From Leptodactylus fallax (taxonomy: Eukaryota > Chordata > Amphibia > Anura > Leptodactylidae), in the NCBI GenBank assembly GCA_947044405.1, contig CAMRHE010000018.1, positions 2,790,001-2,854,000 on the forward strand: 64,000 nucleotides of DNA, written 5' to 3'. The notes under the pieces were generated by a model. The model searched no databases and was not told where the DNA came from. It saw only the letters and a program-made list of their open reading frames with translations. The translations under genes were made by a program, and so were the position numbers. This document shows, piece after piece, positions 33,158 to 49,889 of the stretch. How positions within the stretch are numbered: position 1 is the stretch's first letter; each line of letters begins with the position of its first letter.

Positions 33158-35505
33158 TGACAAAAATATGGTAATCCTCTCTGCTACATGTAAGTGGTTA
33201 AAATTAGTTAAATAGTTGAATTATTGAATTGAATAAATGGTGAAAATCATAGTTCAAATTACATTTATACATATTAAAAAAACAATACAGTTATATTAAT
33301 GGAAAATTTTTAGAGGTAGCAGTCACCACTGGGCTCTCGACCATGAAGGGGCCCCAAAGTTCCGTCTGCCACATAAAATATACCACTATTATAAATGGCA
33401 CAAGGTAGTTAGGGGCCCCATTATAGATTTTGCCTTGGGCCTTAGGAACGTCGAGTTATACCTCTGTGTATATGTGGGCCATCAAGTCTGCTTCAGTGTA
33501 ATAGTGCTTTAAAAGTGGTTATTAACCTATTGTGGGTACTTAATGCAGAATATAAACCCACCTTTACCATCAGTTACCTTCACCAATGCTTTCTGAAGCT
33601 ACAAATAAGACTTGCACAATGTTAATTGGTATTTGGAACTGTTTTTCTGTGCAAAGGGTTTCAGTTGATCAATATTTCAGGGATGTCTTATATGCACATC
33701 CCTCTTCAGGTTATGCATAAGGTCACAAAACATGAATCTTCTTTTTAAACCATTACTTAATTGATCTACTTTTTTTTTTGTTCACAGACATCAAATGTAC
33801 AAAACCAGAAAATAAACTGAAAAGGAAAATTAAAGAAGGAGCAAAGAGATAGGGTATGACCAGATACATAGTTTGAGTGAAATTACCTAAAGTTTAACTA
33901 CCATGTATTAAAAGTATGCACTTTTCAACCAAAATAACTACATTTTAGTCTTTTTATTTTGCATTCTTCAGGCCCAAGAAAGTGATATGTCATAAAACAT
34001 TCTATTTACTGTACCAACCAAACAAGGTCCTGCAACTTTGGCACTTTTACAACTTTCCTTAAACTGGCAATGCACATACCTGCAGGCAGAAGAACTGTAT
34101 ATGCTCAGTAGTATGTATCTGAATTCCTGTGGAATCAGATCTACTACCAGACCCATTACCTGTATCAACTGAAATACTAACTCCCAGAATTCAGACAAAT
34201 TAGGACACTGCCACCAAGTGTATAACAGTGTGCATTGTAGTCCATAATATCTCCAGCAAAAACTGAAATGGTTAGAGAATATTCAAGTAATTATTCTAGG
34301 ACATAAATACTGCATAGGAAGCAGTTTATGATAATGTTCATGATGGTTAGTACATGCTGACATTCCATAATACATCCTTTTTCAGCTCTCTATGTGAAAG
34401 GGATTCTCTGTAACTCTTTCCCCTATTTAATTATTATAGATATTTTTACTGCCAAAGTCATTTCTGAGCATGAGTGTGCTATGTATGATGTATATACATG
34501 TTTTCTTAATTTTATTATTAATAAATGTGCTTAATAATTTGGACCCCTTTCTATATACCTTCCCTCTTTTAAGAACTTAATGCTTTATTTTCCTGAAGAT
34601 TAAATTTCTCCACCAACTTTTCTAATTTGAGTAACCGGTCACCTTCAAACAAACAATATACGTTTGTAATACGTTTGTCTTTTTCCATAGTGAGGTCAAG
34701 AAGTTTGGAATGCAACTGGAAAGAAGGTCCTATTGAATGTCTACTCTATCCAGCTGAACCTATTCTTTACTCACCAATCCCATTCTTTCAATGATGTCTA
34801 AATTATTGGGGATCTTTTATTTGGCAACGGAACATTCAATTTTCCCAGAATTATTACTGCTGTTGCTCGGTACCTGCTCTTATTTGGTTAATACCCAGTT
34901 TAATACCCAGTTTACATCCTGGTTACCTTGCCACAAGTATTTCACTTGTTCCAAAATACTGGCTTGTGATAAAGATGTACATTTGGCACCTCTACACCCC
35001 TAAAAATGTTGGCATGCAGATTTGGGGGATTTATTAACAAATGGAATGTATTCCACCCTCCCCCTGTACTTTTCTGGCATGAATGATGATTGTAATCTAC
35101 AAAAGCTAGATGCTGTCATAAACTTCAGTGTAGGTGCATTGCCCTGTGAAGGATACACCTGATTTATGAGGAAGCACATTCCTTGTCATAAATCAGGTTC
35201 ATCCTCTGATGGTGCACGAATTATCAAGACTGGCATACAAAATGCTTGTTTTCCATTTTGGTTGTGGCTTTTTATTAGCCCAAATAAAAGTGGTAAATAA
35301 ATGCTGAACTTATTGTGACATTTGACCGAAATTGGGACAGTGGGATACACTGAATTATGGACTTAATTTGGGGGAAAAGTAACATCTTTAAAAAATTAAT
35401 ACTGTTACTCCATGACAAGCATACTTGTCTATTCATTTGACTTTTCCAGGTAAGCACCCATGTGTGTACATAATAAATAACATAATCTCTGGTTATTATA
35501 TTACT
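33158..35505. other. No gene; a decayed hAT MITE at about 33312-33474
   Basis: 33312-33474 starts near 'agaggtagcagtcaccac' and ends 'gagttatacctctg', resembling the CAGAGGYRTAAC hAT ends. 35100-35215 has a short inverted repeat ('ctgatttatgaggaagcaca' and 'ttgtcataaatcag'). The remainder shows no recognisable feature. Confidence 0.4.
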
Positions 35506-35507
35506 TA

Positions 35508-36440
<933 letters not shown>

Positions 36441-36442
36441 TA

Positions 36443-36720
36443 GTTGAGCATTTTTTTTTTGTACTTTTCCCCTCTGCATGCTGTAGTTTGCATTTCTCTC
36501 TGAGCTGGTAGGTGGAGACTAGCTGCCATAGTTTGCAAACAGTAGTAGAGGAGAACCTGCCCCACAACTGTATCTCAATCAGAAATAGCCCCTGGTCATG
36601 TCCAATATCTATAGCATTCCAGTGGGACATAAATCTTCCCTCACTCCTAAACACTCATATGTGATCAGGTGGGAATGCTAGTTAGGTAGGGAACCTCCCC
36701 CCTATCTCTGATCGATTATT
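36443..36720. repeat. Dispersed repeat shared with 38690-38830 (inverted) and 49005-49115
   Basis: Contains 'gtagtttgcatttctctctg', 'gtggagactagctgccat' and 'cctcactcctaaacactcat'. The last reappears inverted near 38695. No gene. Confidence 0.45.
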
Positions 36721-37432
36721 TGGTCACAGGCCAAGAAAAGCTCTTGATGTTCGCAAGACCAAGAGAACCAAATTTGCTCCGTATGCTATGGTACCACAAC
36801 CCAACGAGGTTCTACATAAATTGAATCCCACAATGCCTAAAGTATGCTGGAGGTGTCAATCCCCGGGTGGTTCCATATGTCACATCTACTGGATGTATCT
36901 CACGATTCTGGAATGAGGTCTGATGAGTCCTCTGAGAAATCTTTAAGCAAGACCTCCCTCTGACACCAGAGCTTTACCTTCTTAATCTTTCTCCTAAGAA
37001 CATGGGAAAAAATTCTGCCAGGGTCCTCCTCTAAATCCTAACAGCTGCATAGTGCCTTGTCACATTGCACTGGAAGAGGACAGTCCCGCCATTCCAACTG
37101 GACTTGTACTCAAGGATTAAAGACTTACACTCACTGGAGTGCCTCACAGCTACTATCCATAGACATGGATAAAATCCATGCTCCATGGACAAATTTCTAG
37201 AAGTGTGGTCAACCTGGGACTCACACTGCCCTCTGGACTAATGTTGTTTGCACGCTGATACTTCTCTAATGACGTTAGTATTGTTTAATACTATTTTATT
37301 GTACTGTTGTGTTGTTCCACCTCTTCCCTCCCCCCTCCTTTTCCTGCCCCAGGTTCATACCATTTTCACGTTAATGTCACCTTTTATTGAAAATCTTTAA
37401 TGAAAATAAAATATAATAATAAAAAAAGTAAT
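36720..37432 (+). pseudogene. LINE (L1/Tx1-like) ORF2 C-terminal fragment and 3' end
   Basis: Readable in shifting frames: MPKVCWRCQSPGGSICHIYW, the C-terminal Cys/His motif comparable to that in the LINE at 4518-7906, then blocks ending in 'gacatggataaaatcc'. The fragment finishes at 'aataaaatataataataaaa'. No RT domain; heavily 5'-truncated and decayed. TSD not identified. Confidence 0.65.
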
Positions 37433-37715
37433 AACCCCATGATCATGTAAGACATATATAGAGAAGTAATAGCCTGAACTGATGTGAATAATGTACTTTG
37501 GTTGTAAAAGCCTGAGTTAAAGTGAATAACGTACTTTGGTTGTAAGAGAGAGATCCTATTTATCATCAGCATTAGGCTAAGCCTCAGTTTCTACTTCTAT
37601 CTCTCTCTGCTTGTGTTCACTTCTCTCCCTCCTTCTGAAAAGAAAAAAAAATATTTGATAAGATATAATATTATTTGATATAACAAAGTTTCTTATAATC
37701 ACCTGTACTATTGAT
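37433..37715. repeat. Dispersed repeat with tandem 'gtactttggttgtaa' units
   Basis: Two copies of 'gtgaataatgtactttggtt'-type sequence (37485-37545). 'acaaagtttcttataatcac' onward at 37684 matches the flanks of the hAT at 62509 and provides its empty site ('acctgtactattgatttatg'). Confidence 0.5.
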
Positions 37716-38700
37716 TTATGCAGTGTTGGTTCTAATGACAGTGTCTCCATCTAGAAAATGTAGTGTCTTCTCTGCATGTAGGTTTACCAGTAAAGGATCC
37801 ATATCATTGGTAATTAAATCTTGTACCCAGTGTATCTTCAGGCTGAGGTCATGGACTATATTCTTCTGTAAAATTATATGATATATCTTTGAATTCACTG
37901 TTCCCTTGATGATAATAAATTGTTCAGGTCCTGAGGCAGGAAAGCTGATATATGTGATTTTTGTATGCAGTGTTTTTACTTAAAATATATCTTTGTGCAT
38001 TTGTGCTAAATAAATCCATTTTTGTCTCATCTATCCATAAAACATCATCCCAGAAATACTGTGGAACATCCAGTAAGTCTCAGACAAACATGGACTGCAA
38101 TGTTTTTTGGTCAACAGCAGCTTCTTTCATGGTATCCTTCTATGAACACCATTCTTGCCCTGTGTTTTTCTAATAGTGGACACATGAACAAAGGTTTTTG
38201 CAGTTTGCAGTCTTCAGCATGTCTTTTGCTTTTACCATAACTTTCTTTCTCACAGCAGTAATGCTCTTGCAGTGATCTTAAAAGAGGACCTTTCACGTCC
38301 TCATGTATGTACTGTCAGAGGGGGCATTCCTTACAGCCCAGCGATGACGCTGAGCTGTGAGGAACGCCCCCCAGTACAAATCTATGAATGAGTACTGTCA
38401 GGGAGGGCGTTCCTTACAGCGCAGCTAGACTGTCAGGAACGCCCTTCTGATGGTGAACCGTGAAACTACGACCCCCGATATCTCCAGCCCCGGGGCACAT
38501 ACCGGGAAAGCCGGCAGTGCGCTGAATTCAGCGCGCTGTCGGCTTTCTAGCAGTATGTAAAACAGTATATACATGAGGACATGAAAAGTCCTCTTTAACA
38601 AAACACAGAGTCCTAGGAAGAGTAGCCACAGTCCTGAATTTTCTCCATTTGTAGACAATTTTTCCAACCATGGAATGATATGCATACACCTGGCCACATA
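37716..38700 (-). pseudogene. Decayed Tc1/mariner transposase, split by a TTAA MITE
   Basis: On minus, around 38060-37990, the reading YFWDDVLWIDETKMDLF is a Tc1-type first-Asp block. Near 37900-37830, NSKIYHIILQKNI resembles the block preceding the second Asp. The N-terminal side continues beyond a MITE (38282-38594) to about 38700. Many stops and frameshifts; TIRs not located. Confidence 0.6.
38282..38594. mobile_element. MITE with TTAA target duplication
   Basis: Inverted ends begin AAGAGGACCTTTCACGTCCT at left and mirror at right as 'aggacatgaaaagtcctctt'. TTAA flanks both sides (38278-38281 and 38595-38598). 313 bp, no coding. TTAA points to a piggyBac- or Kolobok-related source. Confidence 0.8.
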
Positions 38701-41644
38701 TGAGTGTTTAGGAGTGAGGGAAGATATGTGTCCCACTAGAATGCTATAGATATCAGAGATGACCTGGGGCTATTTCTGATTGAGAAACAGTTCTGGAGCA
38801 GATTCTCCTCTACTTACTGTGTGCAGATTATAACTGACTATGATGCAGTCACTCTTATGCACACGACTGAGTTCAGTCCACACACAGACTGTTTTCCACG
38901 GATGGGACTCGATCGTGCGCAAGGGCCCTAATAGTTAGGCACAGACCCAAACATAATAACTAGGAACAGTCCCCAGAATAACTAACATAAACCCCTAATA
39001 ATAGCTGTCACTGCCCTCATAATAGGTAAACACAGCCCCTCATAATAGATAGACAACTCCCAACAATAGCTAGGCAAAGGCCCCTCATAATAGCGAGGCA
39101 TATCCCCACATAGCTAGTCTTCCCCTTATAATAACCAGCCAATTGGAAGAAGTGTATTGCTGGCTGTGGTATGTATTCCTGACATGATGAGACACACCAC
39201 TGGCAGAACAATACACATCTTCATATGGACAATAGACAGATGTGTGTATTGCAGTGTGAGATGTGATGCTGGGCAGGGAATGTCATGCTCTTTCCACTTC
39301 CTCCTTCTCTCCACATATGCTTACTGCTCACTGCTGTATTAGTGAATGGTGCCAGGTCCTGTCTCTAGAAGTTTATACAGTGCATGCCTTATGGCAATCT
39401 ATAAAGCATTCCAGCTTGGAACAATAGAAGATTTCTGCCTGGATAGAATACATAAAAAATTGGGTGTCCTCAGGTGGTCTCGAAATGCTGAGGACGTTTA
39501 TCAATATCAGTCATCAGTAAGTGTAGTCTATGTGAAAGTGAAAAAAGATCTCCATAACAGTATATATAGTCAAGTATCTGAATGTTACTAAGGTATTGGA
39601 ATGTTTTGACAATTTACAATGGGAAACTTCCATTTAGACTCCCCTGTTTATCTGAAAAAAAATTCTAAAATATATACAAAACTATATAAACCAAGGCACT
39701 AAATTAAAATGAATATATTGTTGTTAAAGTTAAAATCATTATTGTGACTTAATACAACTTTTGTCCGGTTAAAGGAAATGGTATTTCACACTGGAAAATA
39801 TAACCCTATGTCTTTATCATGTTGCCATGGATCTAGCTGGCACTGTCATTCATCTTTGTTGCATGTTTAGTGTAACGTTTAATTACGTATTGTGCCGTGG
39901 TTCCACCTTATTTTTCTTTGAGTAATTCCTGCAAATCTGGCCTTTGATTTTTCCACTTTTTTTAAACTTCTTATTATGTTTCCATTTCTGGCAGATTTCA
40001 ATAATTTTCTGCTCATAAGAAACATATTATAATCTTGCGTATGATGTCACATTTCACATTAAATTAAAGGAATATTTACAATTATTGTAGTTAAAGTTTC
40101 ATATCTTATAAAGAAAACATCCAAAACTCCCAAGGAAAGGTCATAATGGGCCTTTCCTTTCCACACGAAAAAACGGAGAACAACAGCCATAGATGTAGCA
40201 AATCGTGGAAGTAGTCCAATCTGGTCCTCAGGCCTGGGGCATTGATAAACATATAACTAGAATCGATAGAATATAATTAGTTTCTATATTTAGACATAGA
40301 GTATATCATTAAAAGCAGAAAAGAAAATCCTATGTAAGGTACCATTGTGTAACCTGTAATGATTGGAAGTGAAAGTATACCCATTGCAGCTCATTCCAGT
40401 AAGCCCAACAACACAAGAGTTCACTGGAAGAACGAGAACAATTTCCCCAGAAAAGTGAAACCAGTAAGATATCACTGCATCTATTTAAATTATTCATTTT
40501 TCTGTGCTTGAATTCAAAAAGTTCAATATATTTTCATCAAAGTAAGGCCCCTTGCAGACGATCATGTGCTATCTGGATTTTTCCTCATTCATTCAGTCCG
40601 GGCTACAAAACTCAGGACAGGTCCTATTCCTGTCCGATTTTGCTTCCGTGGCCCCCATTCATTGAAGGAATGATATCCATGTGCCGCCTGTGCACCGGCC
40701 GTGCTGTTCAGTCACAGCTGACAGCCCACACACAGTAGTGTGCTAGGGGCTTAAAGATAAGGATCAAACAACACCTGAAAATAGATAGTTATAAATTGAC
40801 TTCAGACAAAAACATCTACGGTATATCTGCTGCAAGTGGGAGCAATAAAAAATGTTACCTCTCCTGGGTCCTCAGTTTCTGGTGGCAGTTTCTGTTTACA
40901 GACCCCCAGCTAATATCAGCAATGATGTGTCATTTGTGTCACATGACTGCTGCAGCCAATCACAGGCCTCAAATGAGACCTCTTCACAAACATTATGTGA
41001 CTGAAGAGGTCACCACTGAGGCCTGTGATTGGCTACCCCAGTCATCTGGCAGTAATAGGACATCACTGTAAACATCAGTCCAGGGGACCTTTAAACAGAA
41101 GCCACTGATGGAAACAAAGAACCTGGGAGAGGTGAGTACATTTTATTGCCCCCATGTGCAGTAGATATACAGTACTGTATATACATTTCATAAGTTTTAG
41201 GCAGGTGTAGAGAGACATGGAGCTTGGTGTTTTCACAAAAATCAAATTGGCTGAAGAAATTATGTGCCTTTGCTATATGCATCTTATTGCATTTTGCATT
41301 AATGCATGCACGTGCTGCAGATACAGGCAGCAATAAGATTTATATAACTGATTTTTAGTTCCAGAAATTTCTGTCACATTTGGGGCAGCTCCAGGTTTGT
41401 GTGGGCCCTTGGGCTACAGAACCTCAGTGGGCCCCTTTTGGAGCAACTCATGTGCACTGCAGCAAAATAACTTCGGAAATCTAGTGTTTTTTGCCGAGGC
41501 TACCTACAGCAGTGGACAGTAATACAGATCAATCCATACAAGTAGATAGAACCTGTTCCAACTTCAGAAAGTAAAGAGGAATTTGAGCAGGACATCTGCC
41601 TTGGATTCCTCTTTATTTTCTGCCCCCGGCTTACGGTGGTGGAA
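38701..41644. other. Repeat-rich stretch without a gene
   Basis: 38930-39140 is a degenerate tandem array of 'ccctcataatagctaggca'-like units. 40545-40755 is a MITE-like repeat bounded by 'aaggccccttgcag' and 'gtgctaggggctt'. 40840-41100 is a fold-back repeat ('ctgcagccaatcacaggcct' versus 'aggcctgtgattggctac'). The rest, including the frame at 39346-39591, is unassigned. Confidence 0.45.
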
Positions 41645-41646
41645 TA

Positions 41647-42581
<935 letters not shown>

Positions 42582-42594
42582 TATAGCCATGTAT

Positions 42595-43040
42595 ACACAC
42601 ACATATACAGTGGCCCCTTCACACATTATAATGTCCCATAGTGGCCCCTCCGCACAATATAATGTCCCATAGAGACCCCTCCACACATTATAATGTCCCA
42701 TAGCGGCCCCTCCACACAGTATAATATCCAATAGCAGCTCCTTTGCGCATTATAATGTCCCATAGTGGCCTCTTCACACAATATAATGTCCCATAGTGAA
42801 GTAAAAGCGAAGACGGCCGTGAGCAGGAATGGGAATCAGTAAGTAAATAAGGCCCGTTACCTGCAGGTAACGGCCTATTTAAAAAAAATAAAAAAAAAAA
42901 AGAAAGAAATAAAAACAGCAGGAGCCCATCAGGTCTCCTAAGGTGAGGCAGTCAGTAACCGGCAGCCCAGTGGGAGCCCCTCAGGAGCTTGGTGCCCCAG
43001 CACTTGCCCAGGTTTACCGGGTGTGCTGACGCTGGCCCTG
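42595..43040. repeat. Truncated hAT-type repeat with minisatellite units
   Basis: About six units of 'tataatgtcccatagtggcc' type (42600-42800), then an A-rich tract and a right end 'gctgacgctggccctg' resembling a hAT terminus. The left terminus is unclear. Confidence 0.5.
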
Positions 43041-44128
43041 GTTACATGTGCAAATATTCTTATATTGGCAACATGGTTCATGTGGTTTGTCTATGTTGTT
43101 ATGCATTTATTGAATGTGTATCATTTTATGCATGTCAAATGATGTAATTTAGCATTTTGTACTTGGTGAAAGATCCTCTTTAACATATTTTCAGTCTTTG
43201 CTAAAGAACACATATCTGAGACCACTACTAAATATATGAAATATATGTTAAAATCACAGACTAACATTAAAGTGATGTTCACATGGTAGAAAATTAAAAG
43301 TAATTAAGGTTGGCTTCCTGCTCAGGTTCACCTTCATTTTCTAGTAGAATCAGCCAGATAATCTGTGGCAAGATCAGGAAAGGTGCTCATTTTTTTAATC
43401 ACAGAGCAAGTATGTTCTATGGACAGGCAGCACACTCATGTAGGGTAATGGTGAGTGCAATTTCCTAAGTGGAAACCTTTGAGGTGCTGTCCTATTCTTC
43501 TATCAAACTTATTTTTCAACCACTGCCTCCCTTTGAAAACAATGGAAGGCAGAATCAGGGACAAATCTGGCGCTTATTCCGATTCCGCTATGTGGAAACA
43601 TTTTGCATAACAAAATTTTCTTTGTATCTCCATATTTTAACACCCATAACTTTTTTTTATATTTTTGTCTACAGAGCTTTGAAAGGGCTTTCTTTTGTGC
43701 GCTGTTAATTTTTTTGGTATCATTATGGGGTGCATACGTTTTTTTTTATCACTTTTTCTTAAATTTCAAGGAGGGGGATTGACCGCAAAATGGCAATTTG
43801 TTCACTGTGATTCTTTCCATTATGATGTTTACCATAATACTCTTAGAAGAGTTTTGGCAGTTTCAAATACAGTAATATTTTGTTTACTTTAATATGTAAA
43901 ATTGGGAAAGGGAAATGATTTGGATTTTTGTTGGTTTTTATTTTAAAGTGTAACTGTCAATTAACTTTTTTACTGCTATTGTATAGAAAGGGTTTGCTAA
44001 ACATTTTCTATAATACTTTATTAATCACATATACTTTTCACTGAAAACAAGTTCTAAAGTTCTCCCTAGCAATGCACTAACCAAATACTTCTAGGAAGAT
44101 CCCTCCCATATTCACCCTGTATTGGCAG
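43041..44128. repeat. No gene; dispersed repeat at 43560-43960
   Basis: 43560-43960 resembles the repeat at 191-630 and 9847 ('gtatcattatggggtgcata', 'tatcactttttcttaaattt'). 43041-43560 is unassigned. Confidence 0.45.
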
Positions 44129-44130
44129 TA

Positions 44131-45661
<1,531 letters not shown>

Positions 45662-45663
45662 TA

Positions 45664-45957
45664 TATACACATACAGAAAATGCCAAAGGGGGTGTCACGT
45701 CAAATCGCTATATCTCTGGTGTTATATCACCTAGTAAAGTGCCAGAAATACAGAGTGATTTTAAGTGACACAACCCCCATCTATGATTTGCTATTTCTAT
45801 ATATACTGTATACTGTATATACTGCCAATACACGGCAAAAACTGGATGGACCAGATTCACATGAGCAAACATTTTCTCCAGTTCAGCTACAGGTGAAACT
45901 TTCTGACCAAGGATTTCATCAACTGTATGAGTAGGGGTGTGGTATATTTGGTACAGT
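45664..45957. other. No gene seen
   Basis: Short imperfect TA-rich repeats ('tatatactgtatactgtata'). Nothing else recognised. Confidence 0.4.
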
Positions 45958-46260
45958 GCAATACCTATTGGACTATGTAGGCAAAATTAAACAGGCATTG
46001 AGACGTTGGATGAGGGATTATTTTAATGATCATGTTGAATAAACGCAACACGTCTCTATTGAGGCATGCTACCCTGTCACATAATGGGGATCCTTCCTTA
46101 TTCCTTTAAATTTGTGGGCATTCAAACTATCCAACCTCCACTTAGGGGAAGCAATTGGGGATAAGAGGATCCTACAAAGAGAGTACCAGTGGATATACAA
46201 GTTAAAATCAGTACATCCCTATAGCATAGATTAATATTTGGGATTTGGCTGTTTTCTTTG
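45958..46260 (+). pseudogene. Penelope-like element C-terminal (GIY-YIG) fragment
   Basis: LDYVGKIKQALRRWMRDYF matches the YVG...R core of the GIY-YIG endonuclease of Penelope-like elements. It is followed, after stops, by KRILQREYQWIYKLKSVHP, the conserved C-terminal block of that family. In-frame stops are present and no RT was found upstream. Confidence 0.6.
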
Positions 46261-47456
46261 AGATCTCACACATTATTAATTCCTATACATATGCATCCCC
46301 ACCAGTCAATGATTGTGACTGACCACTTTAACATCTGTTTGCTTATGCTTCTGTGCATGGAAACCCATGTATGTGTATATATTGGGGAAGAGGTTTCCCT
46401 CTGTCTGTGTTTAATTCTGTGTTGTTCCCCCTACTCTCTGCGGATGGTGTCCTTCATATTAAATCTATTGGTTTGGCCTTGCTTGGTCACTTTTAATGTC
46501 TTTACTTACTTGTGAATGTACATGAAATCTACCCTACCCTATCTACCCTTTTGTGATCTATATGGGGCTAGCAGTAGGGCTCTATTACTCTATCACTTAA
46601 TCATCAGAATTGTTGTTTTGTTGCTTACAACTAAGTATCCATTTGCCGTTAATGTCTTTGATCGGCATATTGGACAAACACAATGTATACTCCTTATTAC
46701 AGGCTGGACAACCATGTCTGTAGAAGCCACCCTGAGACACTTAATTGTCCCTATAGCATAGCAACCTGAAGCCTTCCCATGCCTCACCCCCCCCCCCCCC
46801 GTGATCTACATCAGAATGAGATATTCATGATAGGAGTAGAAACTGGGACTTAAGGAGGCTTAAATAGCTGTACGTTCTCCTAGCATAGTGCCATTGCCGC
46901 TTTGCTGTTGAAATGAACACTTCTATGCTCCTTTACTAACTGGGAAAACTCGTTGGCAGCAGACCATTTATGAAGGAATATATTCTGGATGAATCGGTCA
47001 ACTTGCCATGAGGTTTGCTCTTCTATGAGCGCACTCTTATGAGAACAGTGTTATACCTTAGTGGGCAGCGAATTCCCACAGAAGGCTCTGTAGAGATAGC
47101 CTGAGACTTTTATGGGAGTGTGATCGCTCTTTTTAGAGCATCTCTACCCTTAGTAGGCGATTAGACTCTGGGTCTATGATCTCTTTGACATAAACATAAC
47201 CAGCTGATCTTATCTTGTATATCTTACAATTATATGGAGTCATACTGCGCAGTCTGTTTAATGGGTTATACATTTGCACTATATAGGAAATACTTATTTG
47301 TGATGGGAGTGCTCCTCTGTAGACCAGTATTATAGTCTATGGTGTGTGTGCAGTACTGCTTATCTCTAGAGCTATTCACACTATTTATTTCGTTGCCCTA
47401 CTTATACCACCTATTGTGTAGCATCTGAACTGTAGGGCATCATTCCCATTGATTAT
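46261..47456. other. No recognised gene; possibly the tail of the Penelope-like element
   Basis: Contains a C-homopolymer at about 46788-46800 and no coding domain. Position directly after the Penelope C-terminus suggests a 3' region for the first few hundred bases; this is inference. Confidence 0.3.
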
Positions 47457-47660
47457 TTGCCTTGCAAAAGTATTCATACCTCTTGAACGTTTTCACATTT
47501 TGTCACCTTACAACCACAAACTTAAATGTATTTTTTGGAGATTTTAAGTGATCGACCAACACAAAGTAGCAGATAATTGTGAAGTGGAATGAAAATGATA
47601 CATGGTTTTCAAAATTTTAATCAAATAAAAATCTGAAAAGTGTGACATGCAAAAGTATTA
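47457..47660. repeat. Tc1-type terminal fragment
   Basis: 'gccttgcaaaagtattcata' followed by 'gaccaacacaaagtagcaga' is a recognisable terminal sequence of another vertebrate Tc1 family. The partner end and transposase are absent. Confidence 0.6.
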
Positions 47661-47662
47661 TC

Positions 47663-47845
47663 AGACCAGGGTTCAGTTGGAATGGGCAGAGGCTCGAGAA
47701 GACCTGATGGTGCTTGGTTAGGTGGTTTGAATTGAGTGCAAATGATACAGGGGGCAATAAAATCTTCAACCTCTTGTCTCCATTCAGGCAACCAAGTATG
47801 CTGCAAGAGAAATTTGCTGCAATACTTAACTCCAAGATTTCCTAT
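47663..47845 (-). pseudogene. Ty3/gypsy integrase fragment (zinc-binding region)
   Basis: On minus: FLLQHTWLPEWRQEVEDFIA, then PCIICTQFKPP (CxxC) and SGLLEPLPIPTEPWSD, the conserved segment between the HHCC zinc domain and the catalytic core of gypsy integrases. About 60 codons, with unrelated repeat on either side. Confidence 0.75.
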
Positions 47846-48467
47846 CATTAGCCACTTCCCGCTGCAGCCATTTTTTGGTTTTTCATTTTCATTTTTGACT
47901 CCTAAGCTTTTGACTTTTCCATTCACAGAACCATATGGAGCATTATTTTTGCAGGACAAATTTTGCAGTAATAGATGCATATGCCAGACAAGACTGGGAG
48001 TCTTTAATAGGCTCCCAGCTGTCATGGCAATGGATCGCTGGCCCTGGATCTAGTTCTGGGGCTGGCGATCCACCCCAAAAAGCCAGCACCCACAGCTACT
48101 GGGGAATTATTGAAATAAAATGGCCGCCGTCCTTGTCATACTGCCAGAACCCATCCTATTTAATTGAAGGCAAGCAATAAGACAAATTGCGTGAGGAGCA
48201 GTGTACAGTAATAGCTATTTTCTGTCCATCCTGACTGGCTGCAGACTACTATTCACAGCATGACAGAAGATGACTAAAAGGATGAACTATAGGCCTCAAA
48301 ATCAGCACCAAAATCTCCCATGTGAACATTCCCTAAGAATGATGGGGGACCAGAAAGGAGATTTCTTTGGTAAGAAGAACTACCATTTAAAAGAAGATTG
48401 GAACAGTTCAATAATTCATGTGACCCAAGAGAATAGGTAATTTTTGACCAAGGAGTTCCCTGAGAGA
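47846..48467. repeat. Family-B-like repeat fragment and unassigned sequence
   Basis: 47850-48060 has phrases of the TTAA family (e.g. 'cacagaaccatatggagcat'). 48060-48467 is unassigned. Confidence 0.4.
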
Positions 48468-48469
48468 TA

Positions 48470-48835
48470 CAGGTGCATATCAATAAATTAGAATATCTTT
48501 GAAACGTTCATTCATTTCAGTAATACAATTCATAATCAGCGTCTTCCATAATTGTGTGAACCAGAACCAGACTGAGGGACCATTTAAAGTCTTAGGAAAC
48601 CTTGGCAGGTGATACACTGAATTTACAATACTGAACTTTTTTACAATATTCTAATTTTCTTACATTTTGGTTTTCATTACCTGTAATCCATAATCAACAT
48701 TTACAGAAATAAAACACTTGAAATAGAACACTCTGTGTGTAAAGAATCTAGAAAATATTGGAGGTCACTTTTTAAATTTAATTACTGAAATAAATAAACG
48801 TTTCACAGATATTCTAATTTATTGAGATGCACTTG
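48470..48835. mobile_element. Tc1/mariner-type MITE
   Basis: Ends CAGGTGCATATCAATAAATT and, inverted, CAAGTGCATCTCAATAAATT. TA flanks at 48468-48469 and 48836-48837. 366 bp without coding capacity. Confidence 0.88.
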
Positions 48836-48837
48836 TA

Positions 48838-49779
48838 ACAGAGGAACCCAAAGTTTCTTGCAGAGGGGAGAGGAGAAGTGAACAGGAGCTGAGTGTGAGG
48901 GACAGACAATATACAGACCAATACTGATAAGAGTATATTTAGTATGGGTCAGTACTTCTATGTAATTTTCAATATGATTCAGGAGCAACAGAAGGGAGAC
49001 AGAGAGAGTTATGGAGCAGATTCTCCCCTACTTTATGTGTGCTGTATATAGAAGACATCATAACAGCTAGTCTCCACCTACTAGCTATGAGACAACTAAA
49101 AATTAGAGATGGTGCATGCATAGAGGAAAATGCTAAATAATGCAATCTAAGTCATATAATGGCCATAAATAGCATTATTCATCATGTTATAGAACCTTTA
49201 AGTATTCTATATTTTTATCTAGTGAGTAGATTCATAAAATAATTTGTGTTGCAGTTAATGATACTAGAAAATTTGTTATTATGTTAATTAATATAGGAAA
49301 GATGTTATTGCGTAGGAAAAAGACTAGCAATTTATCTTGCCCAACTGACCTTTTTCATGTTTCCTACTTCAAACCACTTCCGTCTGTCAGTAAATATGTT
49401 CCACGTGTAGAAGCCAAAGCTTCTTTAATCATCTTCTCCATTGCTCCATACACAGCTGCCAAAGATTAGGAAGTCATATATGATGAACAGACACTGCCAT
49501 GGTAGCAAAATAACAACTGTAAAGCAAGTGCTATAAGTATTAATATTGAATATGTTGGTCATTTACTGATCTTTATTTTTTTACCTGTAGAAAGACTAGG
49601 TTAGCGATACTTGCCTTATTTTTTTAGGATTCTTTACATGGGTTCATTACTGCTCACTATAGACAGGTGTCTCACTGATCACTTTATGTGTTGCTATCCA
49701 AAACTGTAAATTCTCAAAGATCAACCAGTGATTTAATAATTAATTGTAGACACTATTGACACGGCACTCAGATCTGTGC
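48838..49779. other. No recognised gene
   Basis: 49005-49115 shares the dispersed repeat seen at 36443-36570 ('agctagtctccacctactag'). The rest is AT-rich and unassigned. Confidence 0.4.
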
Positions 49780-49889
49780 AGAAACTAGGTGCTCAGAGAG
49801 GAACTCATTCCATATAAACACAGTACAAAGACATCCGACACTCTCAAATAGATGCAAAAGGATAGCAAACTCCAATTTTATTAACAATC

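Noticed and set aside
39346..39591. 81-codon plus frame
   Set aside because: No recognisable motif, no splice or promoter evidence, and it lies between repeats.
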